Assembly (NCBI RefSeq): GCF_017565645.3
Contig: NZ_CP086136.1
Location: forward strand, 7,857,501 to 7,921,500
DNA from: Bradyrhizobium barranii subsp. barranii
GTDB lineage: Bacteria; Pseudomonadota; Alphaproteobacteria; Rhizobiales; Xanthobacteraceae
DNA length: 64,000 bases
Direction of reading: 5' to 3'
The position numbers and the translations under genes are program-made. Shown piece by piece: positions 8,362 to 17,260 of this stretch (within the stretch, counting starts at the first letter, position 1; each line of letters opens with the position of its first letter). Under the pieces are notes generated by a model. That model was not told the origin of the DNA, did no database searches, and saw nothing but the letters and a program-made list of their open reading frames with translations.

Positions 8362-8699
8362 CGTCTTGCTCCCTGTCTGACGTTTTGCTTGGAAAAGGAT
8401 CGCAAGGCCATGATCGGGCATCCTTGCCCCAAGTCAAAGCCTCCGAAAGTCACAGCCTGCACTGCGTGCACCGCACAAGAATACAAGCGCATGCCTCGAT
8501 TGTGGTCCGGCCAACGCCAGCGCCCGCACGAACATGACACCGGTGCGACGGAGCCACAGGCCACAGCAAAGCATTAAGCTTCCCGGGCGTTCGCAACCAA
8601 CAAGCACCTTCCCGATTTACTATTCGTACCGTTACTATCGGTTCCAATGTGCGCGGCCGGGAGGCTTCTCGCAAAGCGCCAGAGTTGTGGGAGGATGAC
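8362..8699. other. Divergent intergenic region upstream of glgC
   Basis: This 338-base gap separates the glycine/tyrosine-rich gene and glgC, which diverge. It holds a 7-nt direct repeat TTACTAT at 8617-8623 and 8632-8638, about 65-80 bases before the glgC start, which may be a promoter or regulator site. No gene was found. Confidence 0.4.
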
Positions 8700-9962
8700 A
8701 TGAGTGCCGCGAGACCCGAGCCGCTTGCCCGTCAGGCGCTGGCGTTCGTCCTGGCCGGCGGACGCGGCAGCCGGCTTCTGGAACTGACCGACCGGCGCGC
8801 CAAGCCCGCGGTCTATTTCGGCGGCAAGTCCCGCATCATCGATTTCGCGCTGTCCAATGCGGTCAATTCCGGCATCCGCCGGATCGCGGTCGCGACCCAG
8901 TACAAGGCGCACAGCCTGATCCGGCACCTTCAGATGGGCTGGAACTTCTTCCGCCCCGAACGCAACGAGAGCTTTGACATCCTCCCGGCCAGTCAGCGCG
9001 TCTCGGAGAACATGTGGTATGTCGGCACGGCGGATGCGATCTATCAGAACATCGACATCATCGAGTCGCACAACGCACGCTTCATCGTCGTGCTCGCCGG
9101 CGATCACATCTACAAGATGGACTACGAGGTGATGCTGCGCCAGCATGTCGACAGCGGCGCCGACGTCACCGTCGGCTGCCTCGAGATGCCGCGCGCGGAA
9201 TCTTCCGGCTTCGGCATCATGCATGTCGACGAGAACGGCTGGATCCAGCAGTTCCTGGAGAAGCCGGCCGATCCGCCGCCGATGCCGGGCAAGCCAGACG
9301 TCTCGCTCGCCAGCATGGGCATCTACGTGTTCGATACGAAATTCCTGTTCGACCAGCTCAAGCGCGACGCCGAGGATACGAACTCCAGTCACGATTTCGG
9401 CAAGGACATCATCCCCTATATCGTCAAGAACGGCCGCGCCATCGCGCATCAATTCTCGACCTCGTGCGTACGCTCGGGCAGCGATCCCCGCGCCTACTGG
9501 CGCGATGCCGGCACGGTCGATGCCTATTGGGCGGCCAATATCGACCTCACCGACGTCGTGCCGGAGCTCGACCTGTTCGACCGCGCCTGGCCGATCTGGT
9601 CCTATGCGGAGATCACGCCGCCCGCCAAGTTCGTCCATGACGAGGAGAGCCGGCGCGGCCAGGCCGTGAGCTCGCTGGTCTCGGGCGGCTGCATCATCTC
9701 CGGCGCCTCGCTGCGCCGCTCGCTGCTGTTCACCGGCGTGCGCGTCAACTCCTACGCCACTGTCGAGAACGCCGTGATCATGCCCTACGTAAACGTCGCT
9801 CGCGGCGCTCGCTTGAAGAACGTCGTGATCGACCGCGGCGTCGAAATCCCCGAGGGGCTCGTCGTCGGCGAGGACCCGGAGCTCGACGCCAAGCGCTTCC
9901 GCACCACCGAGCAGGGCATCTCGCTCATCACCCAGACAATGCTCGACAGGCTCAATACATGA
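8700..9962 (+). CDS. glgC: Glucose-1-phosphate adenylyltransferase (ADP-glucose pyrophosphorylase)
   Basis: A 420-residue enzyme making ADP-glucose from glucose-1-phosphate and ATP, the committed step of bacterial glycogen synthesis. Motifs seen: nucleotide-binding [24 protein letters not shown] near the N-terminus, [58 protein letters not shown], and a C-terminal left-handed beta-helix region ([18 protein letters not shown]). Length equals the usual family size. The start is ATG 8700, with GGGAGGA about 10 bases before it; an in-frame earlier start lacks such a site. It overlaps glgA by 4 nt (ATGA), so the two are translationally coupled. Confidence 0.97.
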   Translation: MSAARPEPLARQALAFVLAGGRGSRLLELTDRRAKPAVYFGGKSRIIDFALSNAVNSGIRRIAVATQYKAHSLIRHLQMGWNFFRPERNESFDILPASQRVSENMWYVGTADAIYQNIDIIESHNARFIVVLAGDHIYKMDYEVMLRQHVDSGADVTVGCLEMPRAESSGFGIMHVDENGWIQQFLEKPADPPPMPGKPDVSLASMGIYVFDTKFLFDQLKRDAEDTNSSHDFGKDIIPYIVKNGRAIAHQFSTSCVRSGSDPRAYWRDAGTVDAYWAANIDLTDVVPELDLFDRAWPIWSYAEITPPAKFVHDEESRRGQAVSSLVSGGCIISGASLRRSLLFTGVRVNSYATVENAVIMPYVNVARGARLKNVVIDRGVEIPEGLVVGEDPELDAKRFRTTEQGISLITQTMLDRLNT

Positions 9963-11419
9963 CGCCTGTTCGCGTCCTCGCGGTCGCCTCCGAAGTCTAC
10001 CCGATCGTCAAGACCGGCGGCCTCGCGGATGTCGCCGGCGCACTGCCGCTTGCTCTGAAGGCGCACGGCGTCGAGATGCGCACGCTGATGCCGGGCTATC
10101 CCGACGTGATGCGGATGCTGGGGGGAGCCGGCGAAATCCGGCGCTGGCCGGATTATTTCGGCGGCCCCGGACGCCTGCTCGCGGGCTCGCATAACGGGCT
10201 CGATCTGTTCGTGCTCGACGTGCCGCATCTCTATGCGCGGCCGGGCGATCCCTACGTCACTCCCGAGGGCGTCGACTGGCCCGACAATGGCCTGCGCTTC
10301 GCCGCGCTGTCACGTATCGCCGCCGACATCGGCCACGGCCTCGTCCCCGCGTTCGTGCCCGATGTGGTGCACGCCCACGACTGGCAGGCGGGGCTTGCGC
10401 CCGCGTATCTGCACTATGACAACCGTCCGCGCCCCGGCACCGTGATGACCATCCACAACATGGCCTATCAGGGCAAGTTCGATCGCACGCTGACAAGCGC
10501 GATCGGCCTGCCCGCGGCGGCGGCGTTCGACGTTCACGGCCTCGAATATTTCGGCGGCATCAGCTTCCTCAAGGCGGGGCTTCAACTCGCCGATCGCATC
10601 ACCACGGTATCGCCGACCTATGCGCAGGAGATCCAGAGCGATGAAGGCGGCATGGGGCTCGGCGGCCTGCTGCGCGAACGCGCCGATGTGCTGAGCGGCA
10701 TCCTCAACGGCATCGACACCGACGTGTGGAATCCGCAAACCGATCCGCACATCGCCTACCGCTTCGGCGCGGAGGATCTCACGTTCCGCGCCGCGAACAA
10801 GGCGGTGCTTCAGCAACAGTTCAGTCTCGATTCCTCGGACGAGGCACCGTTGCTCGGCGTCATCAGCCGCCTGTCCTGGCAGAAAGGGCTCGATCTCCTG
10901 CTCGAGGCCATTCCGACCATTTTGGGCGACGGCATGCAGCTCGCGCTGCTCGGCAGCGGCGATCGCGATCTCCAGGATCGCTATCAGGCCGTCGCCCGCG
11001 CGAACCCCGGGCGGATCGGCGTCGTGATCGGCTATGACGAGATTCTGGCGCACCTGATCCAGGCCGGATCGGACGCGCTCATCGTACCCTCGCGGTTCGA
11101 GCCGTGCGGCCTGACCCAACTCTACGCGCTGCGCTACGGCGCTGTCCCGATCGTGTCGCGCGTCGGCGGCCTCGAAGACACCATCGTCGATATCGGCGAG
11201 GCCAACACATCGGACCGCGACCCGACCGGCTTCAAATTCGCGCCCGTCACCGTGGAGGCCCTCACCGGCACGCTGCGCAAGGCCAACACCGCCTTCCACA
11301 ACAAGGCGACCTGGCGCCGGCTGCAATTGAGCGGCCTTGCGACCGACGTCTCCTGGCGCAACCGCGCCGGCGACTATGCCGTGCTCTATCGCGATCTCAT
11401 GGCGGCGCGCCGGACGTAG
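9959..11419 (+). CDS. glgA: Glycogen synthase (ADP-glucose dependent)
   Basis: A 486-residue GT5 glycosyltransferase extending alpha-1,4-glucan chains from ADP-glucose. The N-terminus has [22 protein letters not shown], the ADP-glucose binding KTGGL motif. The middle shows [14 protein letters not shown] and TIHNMAYQG; the C-terminal Rossmann domain has [13 protein letters not shown] and [23 protein letters not shown] with the catalytic glutamate (E in RFEPCG). The length is normal. It follows glgC with a 4-nt overlap. No glgB, glgX or glgP lies in the window, so the branching and breakdown genes are elsewhere. Confidence 0.97.
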   Translation: MTPVRVLAVASEVYPIVKTGGLADVAGALPLALKAHGVEMRTLMPGYPDVMRMLGGAGEIRRWPDYFGGPGRLLAGSHNGLDLFVLDVPHLYARPGDPYVTPEGVDWPDNGLRFAALSRIAADIGHGLVPAFVPDVVHAHDWQAGLAPAYLHYDNRPRPGTVMTIHNMAYQGKFDRTLTSAIGLPAAAAFDVHGLEYFGGISFLKAGLQLADRITTVSPTYAQEIQSDEGGMGLGGLLRERADVLSGILNGIDTDVWNPQTDPHIAYRFGAEDLTFRAANKAVLQQQFSLDSSDEAPLLGVISRLSWQKGLDLLLEAIPTILGDGMQLALLGSGDRDLQDRYQAVARANPGRIGVVIGYDEILAHLIQAGSDALIVPSRFEPCGLTQLYALRYGAVPIVSRVGGLEDTIVDIGEANTSDRDPTGFKFAPVTVEALTGTLRKANTAFHNKATWRRLQLSGLATDVSWRNRAGDYAVLYRDLMAARRT

Positions 11420-11519
11420 CGTTTTCGAGCGGAGTAGATACCGGTTCGCGTAAAGAAAACGCGTCAAAACAAGAATCCAGAGCCCCGTTCCGATTTCATC
11501 GGAACGGAAAAGGCTCTAG
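11418..11519. repeat. Bradyrhizobium-type intergenic repeat with hairpin
   Basis: Directly after the glgA stop is a stretch beginning GCGTTTTCGAGCGGAGTAGA and ending in a strong hairpin: AGAGCC and GGCTCT as outer arms and GTTCCGAT-TTC-ATCGGAAC as inner arms (about 11479-11519). Copies of this sequence recur in Bradyrhizobium genomes (family knowledge). Here it could act as the transcript end for glgCA. Confidence 0.6.
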
Positions 11520-11555
11520 CCATGATGACCACCGAATCCATGCTATAGAGCCGGC

Positions 11556-11816
11556 ATGGACCCTTTCGCGATCAAGCTGATCGGCTTTGCCGCCGCAACC
11601 TGCACCACCGTCGCGTACGCGCCGCAGTTCATCAAGGTCTGGAAGACCCGCTCGGCGCGCGACATTTCGCTCGGCATGTTCCTGGTCATGGTGCTGGGCC
11701 TGGCGCTCTGGCTCATCTACGGCCTGCTCTCTGGCGACGCCCCGCTGGTCGCGGCCAACGCCATCACCATGGTGCTCGCCGGCGGTATCCTGTTCATGAA
11801 GCTGAAGTATGGGTGA
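11556..11816 (+). CDS. SemiSWEET sugar transporter
   Basis: An 86-residue three-helix membrane protein of the MtN3/saliva/SWEET family. The conserved PQ motif is in YAPQFIKVWKTRSARDIS, followed by two more helices (MFLVMVLGLALWLIYGLL and ANAITMVLAGGILFMKL). Such proteins dimerise to carry sucrose or glucose by facilitated diffusion. The sequence is very like the SemiSWEET characterised from Bradyrhizobium japonicum. Its position after the glycogen genes suggests a link between sugar flux and storage, although the repeat between them probably separates the transcripts. Confidence 0.92.
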   Translation: MDPFAIKLIGFAAATCTTVAYAPQFIKVWKTRSARDISLGMFLVMVLGLALWLIYGLLSGDAPLVAANAITMVLAGGILFMKLKYG

Positions 11817-12129
11817 GGTTGAAGCTGCGTAGGACGGATTGGCGCGTGTACCCATAAAATCCGGGATGTCCATTTTTGAGGGACCCCGGAGCCGACACCG
11901 ACAATCGATCATCGTGTGGTCCGTGCGGTACCTGAAAGGTAACGGTCCTTGATCCAGATCAAGTCAGACTGTTTGTAGCCCGCTGCTTAATTGCCAATAT
12001 GCCAGGCCGCAGGAGCCGCCTCCGTTAGCGGCGCCGGAAACATTCTTCGTCGCTACGACGCCGCCGTAATATGAAGGGGCAGCGACAGACGTATCTCAAC
12101 ACCGATCTCGCGTTCCCAAGGGGGCGCCT
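11817..12129. other. Intergenic region with FixK box upstream of the deaminase gene
   Basis: This 313-base region has no gene. Its main content is the FixK/FNR-type palindrome listed separately. A short imperfect palindrome GTGCGGTACCTGAAAGGTAACGG lies around 11926-11945. The DNA from here to about 14.0 kb looks less GC-rich than its neighbours by eye. Confidence 0.45.
11949..11962 (+). promoter_or_regulatory. FixK/FNR-type binding site
   Basis: The perfect palindrome TTGATCCAGATCAA matches the consensus TTGAT-N4-ATCAA of Crp/Fnr-family regulators (FixK2 in Bradyrhizobium). It points to low-oxygen control of a transcript starting about 40 bases downstream. The nearest plus-strand gene is the deaminase whose ATG is at 12130, 168 bases away. 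Confidence 0.7.
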
Positions 12130-12813
12130 ATGAGTAGATCAGAAGCTGACGTCCAAGATCTGCGAATGATGGAAAGATGCCTCGAACTCGCTCGGCAAGG
12201 GGTGAAGCAAGGAGAGCTGCCATTCGGCGCCGTAATCGCGTTTCGAGGACAGGTCATCGCAGAAGCGACCAACCACGTTTCATCGGAATGCGACGTGACC
12301 CGACACGCGGAACTCGTGGCTCTTTCAGAGGCGCAGAAGATTCTAAGACAAAAGCGTTTGCCGGATTGCACCTTGTATTCAATCGTCGAACCTTGCCCAA
12401 TGTGTTCTTTCCCGGCACGGGAGGCGCGGATTGGTCGCGTGGTGTTCGCCATTTCATCTCCGATCATGGGCGGATTTTCGAGATGGGACGTTCTGTCGGA
12501 CAACAATCTGTCGAGCAAATTGCCGGAGGTCTTCGGACCTGCGCCGGAAATCGTCTCTGGCTTGCTATCCCAAAGGGCCGAGCAGGTTTGGCGCGACTGG
12601 AACCCGCTCGCCTGGCGATTTATGAGACGACGAGGCTGCTTCGGACGAGCGGCCGAGCAGACTTCGTGCCACGCGGGCGCGCCTCGGCCAACGTTTTCCT
12701 GGAACGCGCTGGCGGATATTTTGGCCGCGCCGGCTCTTTCGGTGAGTAACGTCTTCCTGCGCCGGCGTGCAGATTCAAACACCATCTCGGACCTGGACAA
12801 GCCTGGAGTCTGA
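12130..12813 (+). CDS. Nucleoside/cytidine deaminase-family zinc enzyme
   Basis: A 227-residue protein of the CMP/dCMP deaminase superfamily. Zinc ligands and catalytic glutamate are visible as RHAE and PCPMC, and the core GELPFGAVIAFRGQVIAEATN is typical. The family converts cytosine, guanine, adenosine or tRNA adenosine by hydrolytic deamination; the substrate here cannot be told. A typical member ends about residue 168 (after NPLAWRFMRRRGCFG); the remaining 60 residues look unrelated and may be readthrough past a lost stop. AAGGGG precedes the start. It is convergent with the nucleosidase gene, and a FixK-type box lies 168 bases upstream. Confidence 0.75.
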   Translation: MSRSEADVQDLRMMERCLELARQGVKQGELPFGAVIAFRGQVIAEATNHVSSECDVTRHAELVALSEAQKILRQKRLPDCTLYSIVEPCPMCSFPAREARIGRVVFAISSPIMGGFSRWDVLSDNNLSSKLPEVFGPAPEIVSGLLSQRAEQVWRDWNPLAWRFMRRRGCFGRAAEQTSCHAGAPRPTFSWNALADILAAPALSVSNVFLRRRADSNTISDLDKPGV

Positions 12814-12837
12814 GATCGGGAGCGCGCTGCTGCAGGA

Positions 12838-13608
12838 TCAGGCGCGTGTGGCTATCGTTTCAAGTGCACGCGTCGGAATGGGGACTCGGTCTCGTGAACA
12901 CAGGTGCGGGAAACCAAAGTGAGCTCCGAGCCGTCGCTTGGCGCTGCGCAAAGCCATCACCGCCATGACAGAGTCAACGGCGAGCCGGCCAAGACCAGGG
13001 AGTTGCCCCGGGTCTTGAACAAGCGAACGTCCAATCTTGCGCAGTTCAGGCTTACCTGCTGGCCCGATATCTATGAGCGCTGCCCTCGGAAGTTTTCGAT
13101 GAGCGGGGTTTAGAACAACACGACAGACGGCAAAGGGAATTCTGAGTTCGGAAGCAATTCGAGCGACGATCTGCGACTCCATATCGGCGGCAACCGCCCC
13201 GGTGATGCCATGGAAATCCCGTCTCTCTTCAAGACTTGTCATCGGGGAAGCGACACCAGCTATCGCAGAGTAGCTGGCACCCGGGATCATCCGAATGAGT
13301 TCCTCGGCCCAGGGGAGGTCAGCTGGATAAGCTTCATCTTTCGCGGCAAATACCGACGAGGCGATGACGATGTGACCTGGTCGGAGCTTCGGATCTAGCC
13401 CGCCGCACACCCCGAAACTTATAATGCCGCGCGCGCCATGTCTGATGGCGTCACGCAAGTAAAAGGCGGTCCGGTCACCTTCAGCGATCATCGCTGGCAC
13501 GCCGGCTATTCTGGCCTCGATCGCAAGTCCAACTACGGCGACGACCGCCTTCACGTCACAGCGGGGGGCGCCAGTCTGAGCGTCGTTGACCGTGACATGC
13601 AGCGTCAT
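12838..13608 (-). CDS. Phosphorylase/nucleosidase of the HpnG-like (PNP_UDP) superfamily
   Basis: A 256-residue protein resembling hopanoid-associated phosphorylase HpnG, which removes adenine from adenosylhopane. Motifs: VVAVVGLAIEARIAG at the start of the fold, SFGVCGGLDPKLRPGHIVIAS, and AVAADMESQIVARIA, where MES-type residues bind ribose. The DMESH of typical HpnG reads DMESQ here. No other hopanoid gene is nearby, so this is an orphan paralogue with an uncertain substrate. The start is chosen at ATG 13608 but has no clear Shine-Dalgarno; TTG 13656 or a GTG near the fold start are alternatives. The C-terminal 35 residues look extended. Confidence 0.65.
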   Translation of the reverse strand: MTLHVTVNDAQTGAPRCDVKAVVAVVGLAIEARIAGVPAMIAEGDRTAFYLRDAIRHGARGIISFGVCGGLDPKLRPGHIVIASSVFAAKDEAYPADLPWAEELIRMIPGASYSAIAGVASPMTSLEERRDFHGITGAVAADMESQIVARIASELRIPFAVCRVVLNPAHRKLPRAALIDIGPAGKPELRKIGRSLVQDPGQLPGLGRLAVDSVMAVMALRSAKRRLGAHFGFPHLCSRDRVPIPTRALETIATRA

Positions 13609-14124
13609 CAGAGGCGTCGATAATCCCAAAACCGAAGTATTTCCAGACTCGGACAATCAAGAGTAAGCCGGCACTAGCACTGTCCGTCTAGACAAAATCG
13701 ACAGGCCTCCCGATTGGAAGCCAGTTGTTGGAGAACTGTGCCTCGGACACCACAGCTGCCGCCTGATCGCGGCGGAGACTCGCACCTTCAATGGCGCAAC
13801 GAACCCAAAGCGGACTCCTCGCAAATACCGTGAATCGCTGTGCTTCAGCGAGAGCGATGCCATGATCGAATTTTGCCGCTGTTTTGCCCGACGTGTCAAA
13901 CCCGTCGAAATACCGCTCGCGTATCCTGCCCGGCAAAAGTACTCTGCTAAGCCATTCTATTTGCTGGGCCGTTCTACTGTGCATGGGGTTGTTTTCGACA
14001 TTTTTAGTCGGAACCCCGTAGGGTGGATTAGCCCGCGGCTGCGCGAAGCGCAGTCCGCCAGCGTAATCCACCACCTTCATTGCGGCTCGATGGTGGATTA
14101 CGCTGCGCTAATCCACCCTAAGAT
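13609..14124. other. Intergenic region with a possible degraded frame and a repeat
   Basis: This 516-base gap holds a minus-strand frame from ATG 13984 to 13688 (98 residues, MHSRTAQQIEW...) with no Shine-Dalgarno and no family I recognise; it may be a gene remnant. Its upstream extension runs into the TAGGGTGGATTAG palindrome listed separately, so the extended form is not credible. Confidence 0.35.
14019..14120. repeat. TAGGGTGGATTAG nested palindrome
   Basis: Outer arms TAGGGTGGATTAGC (14019-14032) and GCTAATCCACCCTA (14107-14120) are perfect inverted copies. Inside are a second inverted pair GCGTAATCCACCA and TGGTGGATTACGC and a small hairpin GCTGCGCGAAGCGCAG. The whole can fold into a long cruciform or RNA hairpin. 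It lies between the dioxygenase 3' end and the upstream region. Confidence 0.8.
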
Positions 14125-14919
14125 TCATCCAAACACATACGACGCCATCGCGACGTTCGCGACCTCGTCGACGAAGACGCGCTTGCCAACGTCGCTGCCG
14201 GCGGCACCTGCCGCCACCATCAGCGGCAACAGATGGTCCTCGCGGGGATGCGCGAGGCGCGCGCTCGGCGCGTTCTCCCAGTCGACCAGCATCGCGTTGC
14301 GGCGCGCCGCATCCGGGTTGCTGATCGCCTCGTTCAGATAGGCCTCGAAATCATACGAGACCGGCTTCGACTCCGGCCGGTTGAAGCCGCGCATGTTGTG
14401 ATAGGTGAGCCCGCTGCCGACGATCAGGATGCCTTCGTCGCGGAGTGATGCGATCGCCTGTCCGACCTTGATGTGCTCGGCCGCATCGTAGCTCGACTTC
14501 AGCGACAGCAGCACGATCGGCATGTCCGCGTTCGGATACATCAGGCCGAGCGGCACGAAGGTGCCGTGATCGAAACCCTGATTGGGATCCTCCCGGCAAT
14601 CGAGGCCCGCGTGCTCGAGCAGCGCCCTCACCTCCGCGGCGAGCTCGGGCTTGCCCGGCGCCGGATATTTGAGGTGATAGGTATGCTCGGGGAAACCGGA
14701 ATAGTCGTACACCATCGGCGGATGCGCCGAGGTCGACACGGTGAAAGCGTCGGCCTCCCAATGACCGCTGATGACGAGCACGGCCTTGGGCCTCTCGGGA
14801 AGAAGCTGCGGCAGCCGGCCGAACTCCGCGGCCGTCTTGGCATATTGCACCCGCCGGTCCTCCATGAAGGGCCAGGGGCCGCCGCCATGCGACAGGAAGA
14901 GGGTTGGAAATCGCGTCAT
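14125..14919 (-). CDS. Class III extradiol ring-cleavage dioxygenase (DODA/YgiD-type)
   Basis: A 264-residue LigB-superfamily protein. Metal-binding histidines occur in LFLSHGGGP near residue 10, VISGHWEAD near 50, and FDHGTFVPL near 117, with GLTYHN near 170, the normal family pattern. Relatives cleave catechol-type rings such as DOPA using a non-haem metal (Zn or Fe). Length and start (MTRFPTLFLSHGG, ATG 14919) are as usual. It is a single gene; the natural substrate is not indicated by its neighbours. Confidence 0.9.
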   Translation of the reverse strand: MTRFPTLFLSHGGGPWPFMEDRRVQYAKTAAEFGRLPQLLPERPKAVLVISGHWEADAFTVSTSAHPPMVYDYSGFPEHTYHLKYPAPGKPELAAEVRALLEHAGLDCREDPNQGFDHGTFVPLGLMYPNADMPIVLLSLKSSYDAAEHIKVGQAIASLRDEGILIVGSGLTYHNMRGFNRPESKPVSYDFEAYLNEAISNPDAARRNAMLVDWENAPSARLAHPREDHLLPLMVAAGAAGSDVGKRVFVDEVANVAMASYVFG

Positions 14920-15080
14920 GGATGCCGGCTCGTCTCGTTTACAACATGCGCGTGCGAGCTGCCCGCGCGAACGGCGGCGAGCATAGGCAAACCGGTATGG
15001 TTAGCAAGTCGTTAACGATTTGCCGCCCACAATCCGGCCGTGGCCGAAGGGAGTCGGCCTGAAGACAAGCGGGACGTGAG

Positions 15081-15260
15081 ATGAAGAAGTTTGCGCTGGG
15101 GGACGTCGTCAACAGTGACAAGGGCCGCCGCGGCGTCGTTCGCGCCGCCTACAGGTCCAAGGACGGCCAGCAGTTCTACGCCGTCGAGAAGGACGGCGCG
15201 ATGGACCACCTGGAAGAACACCGGCTGAGCCCGGCGCCGCGCGTCGAACTCGCGGCCTAA
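15081..15260 (+). CDS. Small conserved-type hypothetical protein, 59 residues
   Basis: ATG 15081 opens MKKFALGDVVNSDKGRRG and the frame ends at TAA 15258-15260. The product is 59 residues, charged, without membrane segment, and looks like a small beta-rich domain (GDVV...GVVRAAYRSKDGQQFYAVEKDG), reminiscent of compact SH3-like folds. The upstream GGGACGTGAG could serve for ribosome binding. Codon use is typical of the host. I do not recognise a named family. It is convergent with the esterase-fold gene, with 7 nt between the two stops. Confidence 0.65.
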   Translation: MKKFALGDVVNSDKGRRGVVRAAYRSKDGQQFYAVEKDGAMDHLEEHRLSPAPRVELAA

Positions 15261-15267
15261 GCCCAAC

Positions 15268-16740
15268 TCATTTTCTGCTCTCACTTGCAAGCCGGTCCAG
15301 GCGATCCGACCAGGGGTCGTCTCCGCTCGCGATGCGATCGTTCGTGATCAGCAGCAGGCGATCGCGGCCTGCGGCCGCGTCCCAATGCGGCAGATCCGGG
15401 CCGTTGGGATTGCCAGTCTTCGCAAAGTTGATCCAGTAACCGCGCATGCGGTTCGCGACCTCGCGATCCCCCCATGTGAGCGGTCCCGCGCCGGGCACGC
15501 CTTCCGCGCCGAAGATGAATTGCAACTCGCGCCCGTGCCCTTCGTCGGGATTTGTGCGCCGGGCCTCGGTCACGTAGGCGAAGCGATAGCGAAACGTAGG
15601 CGCACCGGTTGCCGCATGGAGGCGGGCAAGCAGCCTTACCGGCTCGGAGAAAACCTTGTCGGTGTAGAATCTGGCTGCGCGCTCCGATGGTCTGGCGATA
15701 TCAGGGTAGAGCTGGCGCAACTCATCGCTGCTCTCGCCCGAGGACGCCAGCGTCTCCTTGATCTCCCGCTCGCCGTCGAAACGCGTCTCGTCGTCATTCG
15801 AGCCGATCATAAGTGGAATGCGGCTTTCATGTCCTGCTGCAAATCCCGCGGCCACGTCTTCGCGCACCAGGATTCCATCCATCGCGGGCGCGAAGCTGCG
15901 CTCGGATTTGGCGAGCAGTCTTTGTTCGGCCGCAAGCAGCCGCGCCGGCGCGGCGACGCGCAAATCCGCCTGCTGCCCCAGCGCCGCCACGAATTGCCGG
16001 CCCATGGTCTCCGCCTCCTGCACCGGGCGCAGGCGCGCGCGGCCGGGCAGCGATTGCAGAATGGCTTTCTGGAACAGGTCGCGCGATTGCGCACACAGCA
16101 TCAGCAGCGCGATCGACGTCGCGCCTGCGCCGCCGCCGAACAGGGTGACGTTGTTCGGATCGCCGCCGAAGGCGGCGATGTTGTCGTGCACCCAATGCAG
16201 CGCCGCGATCTGGTCCATCAGGCCGTAATTTCCGGAGCCGCCTTCCGACAGCGCGGGATGAGTGAGCCAGCCGAGCGCGCCGAGACGATAATTCACGGTG
16301 ACCACGATGAGGCCGGCTTGCGCGAGCTTTGCACCGTCGAACAGCGGATCGTTCGCGGTACCGCTGACGAAGCCGCCGTCATGGATGAAGACCATCACCG
16401 GCAGCGGGCCGTCGACGCCGAAGGGACGGAATACGTTGAGCGTGAGGCAGTCCTCGCTCGTATCAGGCTGCGAGGGCTGAAGGCACGGCGCGCCGTACTC
16501 ATAGGCGGTGCGCATCTCGGGGTTCTCGGCCGTTGCCTGCGGTGGGCGCCAGCGCAGTGCGCCGACCGGAGCCGCCGCGTAGACCAGCCCCTTGAACGAC
16601 GCCACCTCGCCCTCGACCGCACCGAGCATCTGTCCTTCACGCGTCAGCGCGAACGGAAACTGCCCGACCGCCTGAGCGACGGCCGCACCGTCCCAGCAAA
16701 GGAGTGAAGACGCCACAACGAGCGCAAACTGGAGTCGCAT
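15268..16740 (-). CDS. Type-B carboxylesterase-fold protein lacking the catalytic serine
   Basis: A 490-residue secreted protein with signal peptide (to about residue 22) and a full carboxylesterase type B fold. Family landmarks: SEDCLTLNVF, oxyanion region FIHDGGFVSG, VTVNYRLGALGWL, QIAALHWVHDNIAAFGGDPNNVTLFG, GSNDDET and a catalytic-His region EGHGRELQFIFG. At the nucleophile elbow the usual GESAG reads GGGAG: residue 204 is glycine (codon GGC), not serine. Ordinary serine esterase chemistry should therefore be absent, although the frame is intact. It may bind rather than cleave its ligand, or use another residue. See finding. Confidence 0.88.
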   Translation of the reverse strand: MRLQFALVVASSLLCWDGAAVAQAVGQFPFALTREGQMLGAVEGEVASFKGLVYAAAPVGALRWRPPQATAENPEMRTAYEYGAPCLQPSQPDTSEDCLTLNVFRPFGVDGPLPVMVFIHDGGFVSGTANDPLFDGAKLAQAGLIVVTVNYRLGALGWLTHPALSEGGSGNYGLMDQIAALHWVHDNIAAFGGDPNNVTLFGGGAGATSIALLMLCAQSRDLFQKAILQSLPGRARLRPVQEAETMGRQFVAALGQQADLRVAAPARLLAAEQRLLAKSERSFAPAMDGILVREDVAAGFAAGHESRIPLMIGSNDDETRFDGEREIKETLASSGESSDELRQLYPDIARPSERAARFYTDKVFSEPVRLLARLHAATGAPTFRYRFAYVTEARRTNPDEGHGRELQFIFGAEGVPGAGPLTWGDREVANRMRGYWINFAKTGNPNGPDLPHWDAAAGRDRLLLITNDRIASGDDPWSDRLDRLASESRK

Positions 16741-16821
16741 CCTGGGGGATCTCGATGCGCCAAAAGGTTCCTCGACAGGTTACGTCTGCGGCCCGCGGTG
16801 AGGCAAGCTCGGCGGCGCCGG

Positions 16822-17031
16822 CTAGCCGCCCTTGGCGACGATCTCCGCCAGCGCGCGGCGTGCGACGATGCCGAGCTCACCAAGCGTGGAATGGCCTGAT
16901 TGCGCCGCCTCGATCAGGCGCTCGGCGATGAACCTGCGGCTGTCGTGATCGCCGCCGTGCGGCAATTGGCGGCACGTCTGCTCCAGGACGACGTCCATGT
17001 TGGCTTTCGTCCGCTCGCTCAACTCTGTCAT
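16822..17031 (-). CDS. Small hypothetical protein, 69 residues
   Basis: Starts at ATG 17031 (MTELSERTKANMDVVLE). The product is soluble, mostly helical by composition, with charged residues and GGDHDSRRFIAERLIEAA. It resembles short proteins of unknown function found in Bradyrhizobium, but I cannot name a domain. It diverges from the BVMO-esterase fusion gene. A large antisense frame covering it is a shadow of the neighbouring gene. Confidence 0.65.
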   Translation of the reverse strand: MTELSERTKANMDVVLEQTCRQLPHGGDHDSRRFIAERLIEAAQSGHSTLGELGIVARRALAEIVAKGG

Positions 17032-17260
17032 GACGTCCGGTTGGTACGCGTGGCTTGTAACCGCAAGCATACACAGAAGGATGTGGTCTGATTAGCCCGG
17101 ACAATCCCGGCGGTTGTGCATCGCGGTGCGTGTATCGCGGCAACCTTCGCGCGGTCACGATGGTGCCGCAAACGACTACCGAAGATTGTACCTGTCCTGA
17201 TGACAAGCCAAGCCTGCGGCGATAGCCTGCCGGCAAAACAAAAGACACGGGAGGAATACC

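Noticed and set aside
13688..14080. Minus-strand frame of 130 codons
   Set aside because: Its first third is translated from the TAGGGTGGATTAG palindrome and there is no ribosome-binding site; kept only as a possible remnant in the intergenic entry.
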